From Nitrospirota bacterium (GTDB lineage: Bacteria; Nitrospirota; Thermodesulfovibrionia; UBA6902; BMS3Bbin08): 5,656 bases of DNA. A program made the translations under genes and the position numbers. Below are positions 1 through 5,449 of the stretch, in pieces. The notes under the pieces were generated by a model. It ran no database searches. It was not told the origin of the DNA and saw nothing but the letters and a program-made list of their open reading frames with translations. The stretch lies in assembly GCA_016208845.1 (NCBI GenBank), contig JACQXH010000166.1:1-5656 (forward strand), in the 5' to 3' direction. Position 1 is the stretch's first letter, and each line of letters begins with the position of its first letter.

Positions 1-1
1 G

Positions 2-280
2 CTAATCGTGGGCTTTGGCTCGGTCCTGATCAAGGGCTGTCCTTTCAGGCAGTTGGTATCAGCAGGACAGGGCGATACTGATGCAGGGGCTTCGGTCCTC
101 GGCATGCTGACAGGTGCCGCACTCGTGCAAAACTGGGGGCTTGGCGGAACTGCGTCCGGCACTCCCTATGAAGGCAAGGTCGCTGTGCTTTCAGGTATTT
201 GCGCATTATTTATTATCGGGCTCCTTTACCGGAAGAGAGGAGAAACATTTGCACCGGAGTTTCAGTCAGGACTCGATTGA
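2..280 (+). CDS. yedE: YedE/YeeE-family membrane protein (selenium-associated YedE type), C-terminal 92 residues
   Basis: This is the 3' end of a membrane protein whose start lies before the window; the frame is open from the first full codon at position 2, so the GTG at 8 is probably internal. The fragment contains GCPFRQLVSAGQGDTDAG, a close match to the GGCPLRQL...GEGDTDAG signature of the YeeE/YedE family, followed by a glycine- and alanine-rich membrane segment (SVLGMLTGAALVQNWGLGG), a short polar loop, a last hydrophobic helix (VAVLSGICALFIIGLLY) and a charged cytoplasmic-type tail. Family members are multi-helix inner-membrane proteins; one branch (YedE next to YedF) is tied to selenium metabolism and is thought to import selenium, another (YeeE/TsuA) imports thiosulfate. 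The wording of the signature resembles the selenium branch, but yedF is not visible here, so the substrate is inferred. The conserved Cys of the GCP motif is present. The gene ends in TGA at 278-280 and is followed by a non-coding repeat. Confidence 0.8.
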   Translation, partial: LIVGFGSVLIKGCPFRQLVSAGQGDTDAGASVLGMLTGAALVQNWGLGGTASGTPYEGKVAVLSGICALFIIGLLYRKRGETFAPEFQSGLD

Positions 281-308
281 GATTAAATGAATACACGAAA
301 TGCAATTT

Positions 309-441
309 ACCACAGAGGACACAGAGGAAAGAATAAACGAGAAGTGAGAAATGAAAAAAAAGAAAAAGAGATTCCCTGCTGCCAATTTCTTATTTCCTAT
401 TTCTCATTTAGTCCTCTCTGTGTCTCAGTGACTCAGTGGTT
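309..441. repeat. Dispersed palindromic intergenic element, copy 1 (CACAGAGG family)
   Basis: This fills most of the 199-base gap between yedE and the permease gene. The left arm (309-327) reads ACCACAGAGGACACAGAGG. The right arm (412-441) is a degenerate inverted partner containing CTCTGTGTCTCAGTG and ACTCAGTGGTT. Inside, TGAGAAAT (345-352) and ATTTCTCA (399-406) form a perfect 8-base stem. The + strand is almost all purine from about 322 to 372 and pyrimidine-rich from 373 to 430, as expected of a long imperfect hairpin. Related sequence recurs at 2428-2487 and 2595-2662. I know this type of sequence as a common dispersed repeat in environmental bacterial genomes, with no established function. 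No coding sequence is supported inside it. Confidence 0.75.
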
Positions 442-471
442 TTTATAGAGAGTTGAATATTGGGTAACGGC

Positions 472-482
472 AAGGTAAATTG
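472..482 (+). promoter_or_regulatory. Ribosome binding site supporting a TTG start for the permease
   Basis: AAGG at 472-475 sits four bases before the TTG at 480. The next in-frame ATG codons (564 and 567) lie inside what looks like the first membrane helix and have only pyrimidine-rich sequence (CTTCTTTCC) in front. The TTG is therefore the best start, although the spacing is short and the site is modest. Confidence 0.5.
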
Positions 483-2396
483 AAAACGAAAAGCAATAAG
501 AAAAGTGATGTATGCGAGGTCCATGGATCCTCCCACAAGGCGGTAAACAAAACGCTTCTTTCCATGATGATCGCGACTGTCCTGTTGATAGGCTGGCATG
601 TGTGGTTATACGGCCCGACTAATCAGTTCTTAAAACCAGGATCATCACAACAGCCTTTTCTCATAAGCTTTGCAAATGAAATATTTGATATGATCTTCAG
701 CGGGCACGGGCTGCTTGCGGAGTTAAAGGACATCTTTCCATATTTTATGATCGGGATATTCCTGGCCGGCTTCATCCGCACTTACAAACTCACGGTCAGA
801 CTTAGAAGGTATCTGAACACATATGGTGTATCAAGTGTTTTTCTGGCTTCTCTGCTTGGCATATTGACCCCCCTGTGCGCATGCGGTACTTTGACTACTG
901 CGGTAAGCCTGCTGTTTGCAGGCCTGCCATTAGCGCCTGTTATGGCGCTTCTTGTGACCTCCCCTTTGATGAGCCCGTCTGCCTATCTGCTGACCCTTAA
1001 CGACCTGGGCCCGCAGTGGACTGTCATCAGAACTATGGCGGCGTTCTCAATGGGTATTTTTGCAGGGGTCATAACCCATCTCGTAAGAAATAAAGGTTTC
1101 CAGCCGGATGCCATAATGATCGAGGGCGCTGTCCCAAGAGGCGATTTTCACGATGAGAATTACCCTGACAGCCGCCTGAAGTGCAACTGCAAAGAGAAAT
1201 TCGGCAACCGGGTAGCTGCCAAAACCGGGAATATGTTTGTTATATTCCTGGCAAAATCTTCAGAAATGCTCTGGTTAGTAGGTAAATATGTGCTTGCAGG
1301 TGTTGCGATAGGGACTGTTGCGGAGAGATATATGCCTTACGAATGGCTTTATAAATTGTTCGGACAGGATGATAAGCTGAATATATTATGGATCACATTC
1401 GGGTCAGTCCCGATATTTCTGCATCAGATCAGCGCATCAAGTATTGTTTACCATATAAAGAGCACTCTTAACGGCACTCTTAACAGTGGGGCGGCGCTGG
1501 CTTTCATGATCGGCGGGCCGGTGACGGCGATACCTACCATGGTAATGTTCTGGACCATCTTCAAGAGACGGGTATTCTTTTTATATATGTTTGTCTGCAT
1601 CGCAGGGACGTTATTGATTTCCTACTCTTTCCAATACCTTGTTTTTGTCCCGCATGCAGATATGGACAACCCTCTTTTTAGAGGCGTCGGCTCGATCTCA
1701 GGCGGAAGCTCTTCCATTATTAATAAAGTGGACAAGAATGTACGCATCGTTATGGACCCCGGTGGTAAAAACATAATTGCCTCTTATAGCAATGACCTTG
1801 AAGGAAAAGGGAATGTTGTCTTTGATTCCGGTTTTGAGAGGTTCCTTAATGCCGCAGCCGGCAAATACGATAACCGGAGATACATAGAAAACATAGCACA
1901 ATGGCTGGAAGAAAACAACAGTTCAGTAAATGATAAAAAGATATTGATCTATAATACGTTTAACAAATCAGGTCTGGACAAGAATGCATTTATTAATAAT
2001 GCTACGAGTGCGCTTACAAAAGAAAATGGGTTTAAAGTTAATATAACTGACAGAAAAGAAAGACCGGCGATCACCGAAGAATTCCTCAAAGAATACAGCC
2101 AGCTCTGGATATTTTTCGGTGAGGCAAGTCCGGAGGATTGTTTTTCCGACGATGAACTTAATATAATTTTCAGGTTTGCAGAGGAAGGCAGGGGGATGTT
2201 GATTGTGACAGGTGGAGATCAGGTTGAAGCTGGAAAAGACCGGAACGCCGCTAACCGGATAGCCGGCAGATTCGGCGTTACATTCTCCGGTTTTGTTGAA
2301 AATAAAAAAGAGCTCCGTGTATCTTCAGCATCTTATTTTTTTGATAAAATGTCAGGTATACTTGGAAGAATATTGAAACTTGTGCATAAGGCATAG
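480..2396 (+). CDS. ArsP/SO_0444-like permease (PF03773 type) fused to a soluble C-terminal domain
   Basis: This is a 638-residue inner-membrane permease. Visible membrane segments lie near residues 25-45, 85-100, 117-135, 140-172, 180-202, 250-280, 301-326, 337-360 and 366-390. The first half carries TPLCACGT (130-137) followed by SLLFAGLPLAPVMALLVTSP; the second half carries LHQISAS (314-320) and GGPVTAIP (345-352). A TPLC[AS]CG motif and two permease halves are typical of the family that includes the organoarsenical exporter ArsP and SO_0444-type Cu/Zn efflux proteins, so export of a thiol-reactive metal or metalloid is plausible, but the substrate is not known. The loop between the halves (203-250) contains KCNCK at 234-238. 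After the last helix, residues about 415-638 form a soluble alpha/beta region (for example KILIYNTF, QLWIFFGE, GRGMLIVTGGD) that resembles the Rossmann-like GATase/DUF4350-type fold; this assignment is by pattern only. Most family members end shortly after the helices, so the extension is unusual. The start is TTG. Confidence 0.75.
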   Translation: MKTKSNKKSDVCEVHGSSHKAVNKTLLSMMIATVLLIGWHVWLYGPTNQFLKPGSSQQPFLISFANEIFDMIFSGHGLLAELKDIFPYFMIGIFLAGFIRTYKLTVRLRRYLNTYGVSSVFLASLLGILTPLCACGTLTTAVSLLFAGLPLAPVMALLVTSPLMSPSAYLLTLNDLGPQWTVIRTMAAFSMGIFAGVITHLVRNKGFQPDAIMIEGAVPRGDFHDENYPDSRLKCNCKEKFGNRVAAKTGNMFVIFLAKSSEMLWLVGKYVLAGVAIGTVAERYMPYEWLYKLFGQDDKLNILWITFGSVPIFLHQISASSIVYHIKSTLNGTLNSGAALAFMIGGPVTAIPTMVMFWTIFKRRVFFLYMFVCIAGTLLISYSFQYLVFVPHADMDNPLFRGVGSISGGSSSIINKVDKNVRIVMDPGGKNIIASYSNDLEGKGNVVFDSGFERFLNAAAGKYDNRRYIENIAQWLEENNSSVNDKKILIYNTFNKSGLDKNAFINNATSALTKENGFKVNITDRKERPAITEEFLKEYSQLWIFFGEASPEDCFSDDELNIIFRFAEEGRGMLIVTGGDQVEAGKDRNAANRIAGRFGVTFSGFVENKKELRVSSASYFFDKMSGILGRILKLVHKA

Positions 2397-2427
2397 ATTT
2401 TTTAATAAAAAGAGGAGAAGACATGAA

Positions 2428-2487
2428 ACCTCAGAGGGCTCAGAGAAAAGAATTTAGATCTTTTAAAACCCTGTGAACTCAGTGGTT
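2428..2487. repeat. Dispersed palindromic element, copy 2, short hairpin part
   Basis: Positions 2428-2450 match 309-331 of the first copy at 19 of 23 bases in the same orientation (ACCTCAGAGGGCTCAGAG versus ACCACAGAGGACACAGAG). The inverted right arm ends in ACTCAGTGGTT (2477-2487), identical over 11 bases to 431-441 in copy 1. The two ends form an imperfect hairpin with a short AT-rich middle (TTTAGATCTTTTAAAA). It lies about 30 bases after the permease stop codon, so it would be transcribed with that gene. Confidence 0.65.
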
Positions 2488-2594
2488 GCTTTATAATTAC
2501 AACGAGGGCTTCTGCTTCCGCAGGGATAAAGATCTTATTAAAAATGCGTAATGCAGATTGCAGGTCAGCAACAGGCAAGACAATAACTGTGAGT

Positions 2595-2662
2595 ACACAG
2601 AGTTGGGATAAAATTTCTTTTAACTCATTTTTTCTCAATACTTTCTCTGTGTCCTCTGTGGT
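2595..2662. repeat. Dispersed palindromic element, copy 3, with the 18-mer arm inverted
   Basis: CTCTGTGTCCTCTGTGGT at 2645-2662 is the exact reverse complement of 309-326 in copy 1. Its own inner partner ACACAGAG at 2595-2602 pairs with CTCTGTGT at 2645-2652. The outer arm ends 27 bases before the first cupin ATG, next to the AT-rich stretch TATATTTTATATTAAG, which could contribute to a promoter for the downstream operon, although I see no convincing -35 and -10 pair. The 107 bases between copies 2 and 3 (2488-2594) show no gene and no clear structure beyond a small CTGC/GCAG hairpin near 2512-2523. Confidence 0.65.
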
Positions 2663-2682
2663 TATATTTTATATTAAGAACT

Positions 2683-2688
2683 GGAGGG
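2683..2688 (+). promoter_or_regulatory. Strong ribosome binding site of the cupin operon
   Basis: GGAGGG at 2683-2688 precedes two adjacent ATG codons at 2690 and 2693. The spacing from GGAGG is 2 bases to the first and 5 bases to the second, so translation may well begin at 2693, giving a protein one residue shorter. This is the best Shine-Dalgarno sequence in the window and marks the front of the four-gene operon. Confidence 0.65.
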
Positions 2689-2689
2689 A

Positions 2690-3019
2690 ATGATGAAAAA
2701 CAAGGCTTTGATCCTGGACATTCAGCAGCTCAAAAGATTTGATGACGCAAAGCGCCACATGGAAACAATATGGTCTGACAAGCGCGCAAAGATAAACCTG
2801 ATCTGTATGAAACCCGGACATGAGATAACCACCCATACCCATCACGATAACCACATCTGGATAGTCATGGAGGGTCAGGGTGAGTGCATGATTGCAGGTG
2901 AAAAACATATTATCGGACTTGGCAAGATCGTCATAGTTCAACCGCTTGTGGACCATGGGATTCGCAATGCATCAAAAGAAAACCTTGTCATTGCCTCCTT
3001 TACTGCAGCAGGAGACTGA
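2690..3019 (+). CDS. Small single-domain cupin, first gene of the radical SAM operon
   Basis: This 109-residue protein is one cupin beta-barrel with no signal peptide, so it is probably cytosolic. Motif 1 fits G-x5-H-x-H-x3-[E]-x6-G: G43, H49, H51, then H55 where the metal-binding Glu normally sits, then G62. Motif 2 is represented by P85, H89 and N93 (PLVDHGIRN). The barrel should bind a divalent metal through H49, H51, H89 and possibly H55 or H52. Cupins of this size include metal-dependent isomerases, dioxygenases and ligand-binding domains, and the sequence does not tell which. Its stop codon overlaps the start of the PqqD-like gene by one base (TGATG, 3017-3021), which implies coupled translation and a shared job with the radical SAM genes. 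Cupins are not, to my knowledge, a defining part of GeoRSP clusters. The 'HTHHDNH' string is the most distinctive feature. Confidence 0.8.
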   Translation: MMKNKALILDIQQLKRFDDAKRHMETIWSDKRAKINLICMKPGHEITTHTHHDNHIWIVMEGQGECMIAGEKHIIGLGKIVIVQPLVDHGIRNASKENLVIASFTAAGD

Positions 3020-3330
3020 TGAAAATATTCAGAAATCCTGATGTCATGTGGCGGGAGGAAGATGAATACAAGAAGCAGGCCCTTGATGCGCTTGAAAAAG
3101 ATGATGAGGCGGCTGATATAGGAACTTCCATATTATATTACGACGGCAGGATGCTTACGCTTAATATCCTCGGAACAGAGGTCTGGAAGAGATGCGATGG
3201 AAGAACACTTGATGAGATGGTATCTGAGCTCATTGAGGTCTTTGATGTGTCCCCGCAAGTGCTGCTGAAAGATGCCGCCGCATTTCTCGATGAGATGAAA
3301 GAGAAAGGTTTAATTTCTTGTGAAGACTGA
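3019..3330 (+). CDS. PqqD-like peptide-binding chaperone (GeoRSP type)
   Basis: This 103-residue protein shows the PqqD pattern: WREE near residue 11, a beta strand pair around SILYYDGRMLTLNILG (37-52), EVWKRCDG (54-61), an acidic helix (LDEMVSELIEVFDV) and a C-terminal winged-helix-type end (AAFLDEMKEKGLI). PqqD family proteins (also called RiPP recognition elements) bind the leader of a ribosomally made substrate and present it to a partner radical SAM enzyme. The first 30 residues are longer and more charged than in a minimal PqqD. AGGAG at 3010-3014 lies four bases before the ATG. The gene overlaps the cupin stop by one base, and its own end overlaps the radical SAM gene by 11 bases. With the two genes that follow, it matches the PqqD component of the GeoRSP system. 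Its substrate is not visible here. Confidence 0.85.
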   Translation: MKIFRNPDVMWREEDEYKKQALDALEKDDEAADIGTSILYYDGRMLTLNILGTEVWKRCDGRTLDEMVSELIEVFDVSPQVLLKDAAAFLDEMKEKGLISCED

Positions 3331-4327
3331 CTGGCTGCCGGCAGCTCCGCTGACTATTAACTGGGCGGTGACGAATAAATGCAATTTCAAGTGCGGCCAC
3401 TGCTACAGCAGGGCCGACCCCTTTGATGAGCTTGATCCGGATGTTCTACATACATGCATCGAACGCGTTGCCCGCTCAGGCATCCTTTCAGTAAATTTTG
3501 GCGGCGGCGAACCGCTGTTGAGAAAAGACCTTATGGACCTTGCAGCGCATGCTTCGCAGGAAGGACTCCGTGTATCAATGAACAGCAACGGTTATCTCAT
3601 TGACACTGATAACGCCCGCGAGCTTAAGAAAAACGGTTTTTCAAAGATCGGCATCAGCATTGACAGCCACAAACCGGAAGTACACGACAGTTTCAGAGGG
3701 GTCAGAGGCAGTCATGAAAGGGCTGTTAAAGCGATCTATTATCTTAATGAGGCGGGTATCGAGACCTCTATATCATCCGTGATATGCAAGATCAATCACA
3801 ACGATATAGATCCACTGACAGACTTTGCCGTGCATATGAGGGTAAAGCAGTTGAACGTTCATAATTTTAAATGCTCGGGACTCGGCTATTCGAATAAAGA
3901 TGAACTCGATCTGACCAGCGACGAGTGGCGGCAATTCTATATACGCGCGCTTGAAGCAAAGCAGAAGACTAAAGATATTGATATCTCCCTTGATGACCCG
4001 ATCATAGCGCTGCTGGGTGCGGGGAAAGGCGATTCAATGGTCAAAGGCAGCGTTTGCGGAAAGCTTTCATTAAACATAAAGACGAACGGCGACATTACTC
4101 CATGCGGTTTCATCCCTATTGTAATCGGAAATATTGTCCGGGATGACCTTAAGGACCTCTGGAAAAATTCCCCTGTACTTGAAAAGATGAGAAATAAAAT
4201 ACCCACAGGCAAATGCGTACAATGCAGCAAGTTCGACGACTGCCTTGGCGGCTGTACCGCACGGGCCATAGCCCTTACAGGTGATATGAATAACCCTGAC
4301 CCTCACTGCTGGCGGAATGAAGACTGA
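3320..4327 (+). CDS. Radical SAM/SPASM enzyme (GeoRSP type)
   Basis: This 335-residue enzyme has a complete radical SAM core: C21-x3-C25-x2-C28 (TNKCNFKCGHCYS) for the SAM-binding [4Fe-4S] cluster, GGGEP at 61-65 for SAM binding, NSNG at 88-91 and GISIDS at 111-116. The C-terminal SPASM domain has all seven cysteines with canonical spacing: C246-x10-G257-x4-C262, then C299-x2-C302-x5-C308-x3-C312-x17-C330, enough for two auxiliary clusters. Such proteins (PqqE, anSME, MftC and relatives) form carbon-carbon or other crosslinks or oxidise side chains in peptides. NirJ/AhbD-type heme enzymes share the CNxxCxHCY style, but the PqqD neighbour and the SPASM-only partner favour peptide modification. 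The GTG start at 3320 has AAAGG at 3304-3308 and lies inside the end of the PqqD-like gene. The 3' end overlaps the next gene by 11 bases. The reaction and substrate are unknown. Confidence 0.88.
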   Translation: MKTDWLPAAPLTINWAVTNKCNFKCGHCYSRADPFDELDPDVLHTCIERVARSGILSVNFGGGEPLLRKDLMDLAAHASQEGLRVSMNSNGYLIDTDNARELKKNGFSKIGISIDSHKPEVHDSFRGVRGSHERAVKAIYYLNEAGIETSISSVICKINHNDIDPLTDFAVHMRVKQLNVHNFKCSGLGYSNKDELDLTSDEWRQFYIRALEAKQKTKDIDISLDDPIIALLGAGKGDSMVKGSVCGKLSLNIKTNGDITPCGFIPIVIGNIVRDDLKDLWKNSPVLEKMRNKIPTGKCVQCSKFDDCLGGCTARAIALTGDMNNPDPHCWRNED

Positions 4328-5210
4328 GAGGCTTGTCAATCCTATAATCATTTACTGGGATATCGATCCTTCCCTTTCTGAAGACTTTATCGATAATATC
4401 TGCAGAGATATTCTGGCGATGAAGATATTTATTCTCTGCCTCAGGGATTTTTCTCCGGCGCCCAACAAAACCACTGTCTCCATCCTGAATAACTTGGCGG
4501 GGAAAAATATCAAACTGAGATTAACAGTTGAAGATTCGTTTATTGATCAGTTGCATATGGGAATGTTCAGGGCATTCAAGCAGGCACGCTTCTATATAAA
4601 TTTTGATTCACTTGAAGGGATTAACAGAAAATTGAGAGATATTGAGCGGTTGATTAATTCAGGATATTCTGCCGGCATCTCGTTTTATCTGAATGAAAAG
4701 AACTTCAGGGAAATCCCGGACGTTGTATCATTATGCATAAAGAATAATATCAGGTTTCTTGAATTTCCGATCCAAAGAGCCGACAACGAGGAAAAGATAT
4801 TTTATCTCAGCCCGCATGATGCGAGCCGGCTATCGGAAATTGCAGGGGAGATCGATCTTGATAAGATTGAGCTGACTATTCACGATCCCTTCATATGGGA
4901 ATTATTTCATAAAAAAGATAAGTCAAAATGGGAGGGATGTAACGGCGCATTGACGATGTTATACATATCAGAGGATCTAAAGGTGATGCCGTGCCCGTTA
5001 ATTCCTGTTGAGGTCGGGAACCTCCGCAGCTCATCACTAAAAGAAATCTGTTTATCAAAAGAGAGACAGAAGATAAGAGAAAAACTTTCTGCCCCGCCTT
5101 ATAAATGCAGAGACTGCTTTATCGTCAATACTTGCAATGGCGGCTGCAGAGGGAGAGCATATGTCCTTTTCAATGGCTTTGATAAGCGGGATCCTGCATG
5201 TTCTGCCTGA
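4317..5210 (+). CDS. SPASM-domain protein with degenerate radical SAM barrel (GeoRSP SPASM protein)
   Basis: This 297-residue protein keeps a barrel-like N-terminal region (alternating strands and helices, such as IKLRLTVED, ARFYINFDSLEG and AGISFYLNE) but has no C-x3-C-x2-C; the position after YW is DIDPSLSEDF, and no GGGEP follows. It therefore should not bind SAM through a cluster. The C-terminal SPASM domain is complete: C208, C226, C264-x2-C267-x5-C273-x3-C277-x17-C295, so two auxiliary iron-sulfur clusters are expected. The pattern of order and overlap matches the SPASM-only member of the GeoRSP system. The likely role is partner or scaffold for the active enzyme, or electron transfer; this is inference. 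Translation probably depends on coupling: the ATG at 4317 lies inside the preceding gene, has only a weak GGCGGA just before it, and the frame is closed by TGA at 4287. Confidence 0.85.
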   Translation: MKTERLVNPIIIYWDIDPSLSEDFIDNICRDILAMKIFILCLRDFSPAPNKTTVSILNNLAGKNIKLRLTVEDSFIDQLHMGMFRAFKQARFYINFDSLEGINRKLRDIERLINSGYSAGISFYLNEKNFREIPDVVSLCIKNNIRFLEFPIQRADNEEKIFYLSPHDASRLSEIAGEIDLDKIELTIHDPFIWELFHKKDKSKWEGCNGALTMLYISEDLKVMPCPLIPVEVGNLRSSSLKEICLSKERQKIREKLSAPPYKCRDCFIVNTCNGGCRGRAYVLFNGFDKRDPACSA

Positions 5211-5228
5211 TTTCATTAACCCCGTTTG

Positions 5229-5255
5229 ATTGTCAAACTGACAAATAAATTGTCA
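5229..5255. promoter_or_regulatory. Cluster of TTGTCA half-sites, possible operator or activator site
   Basis: TTGTCA (5230-5235), its inverse TGACAA (5239-5244) and TTGTCA again (5250-5255) form two overlapping palindromes, with centres close to one DNA turn apart. A fourth copy, within the same 9-mer ATTGTCAAA as at 5229-5237, lies at 5341-5349. The cluster sits just past the SPASM gene stop and about 120-145 bases before the possible sigma-54 promoter, a usual distance for an enhancer-binding protein. It has no T-tract and is not a convincing terminator. The rest of the 239-base gap holds no supported gene. Confidence 0.35.
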
Positions 5256-5373
5256 TTTCGGCATAAGTATTTATATTTATTCAAACTACATGTTTTTTTA
5301 ATAAAAGACCCTAACCCCGCTTTTAAACTCCATATTAATCATTGTCAAAGTTGAAAATACGCCTTCTCACCTC

Positions 5374-5389
5374 TGGTATAGAATATGCT
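5374..5389 (+). promoter_or_regulatory. Possible sigma-54 promoter for the MopE-like gene
   Basis: TGGTATAGAATATGCT keeps the GG and GC dinucleotides (5375-5376 and 5387-5388) exactly ten bases apart, as in TGGCACG-N4-TTGCW, with several mismatches in between. It would start RNA near 5400, about 50 bases before the ATG at 5450. An alternative sigma-70 reading is TTGAAA at 5351 with TATAGA at 5377, but its 20-base spacer is long. A match of this quality can occur by chance. Confidence 0.3.
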
Positions 5390-5449
5390 TTTTTTATATC
5401 AGGGAAAAATATAACTATCACTTTCAACCAATAATTATTAAGCAGTAGA

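Noticed and set aside
408..599. Antisense open frame over the repeat and the permease start
   Set aside because: It overlaps the permease 5' end and repeat arm and has no family-like sequence.
2402..2638. Antisense open frame of 78 codons
   Set aside because: It is made largely of the repeat arms read backwards, has no Shine-Dalgarno sequence and shows no recognisable domain.
2427..2692. Long open + strand frame through the gap before the cupin, containing RASASAGIKILL, faintly like an HPr-type sequence
   Set aside because: It runs through two repeat elements, has no start codon with a ribosome binding site, lacks any catalytic motif, and ends at the cupin start.
2669..2956. Antisense open frame opposite the cupin
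   Set aside because: The opposite strand encodes a clear cupin; this frame is a shadow.
3321..3360. Selenocysteine read-through at the TGA ending the PqqD-like gene, considered because a selenium-linked gene is nearby
   Set aside because: The frame after the TGA closes within ten codons, the protein is already complete, and the same TGA lies in a normal start-stop overlap.
3937..4351. Two antisense open frames opposite the radical SAM gene
   Set aside because: The + strand has complete radical SAM and SPASM motifs here, and the antisense products have no plausible domain.
5280..5330. Rho-independent terminator after the SPASM gene
   Set aside because: The T-run near 5293 is preceded only by the short ACATGT palindrome, and AAAAG/CTTTT further on is a weak pair; no GC-rich stem is present.
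5351..5434. Possible 27-codon leader or precursor peptide starting at TTG 5351
   Set aside because: There is no ribosome binding site, no leader/core character, and it spans the promoter candidates.
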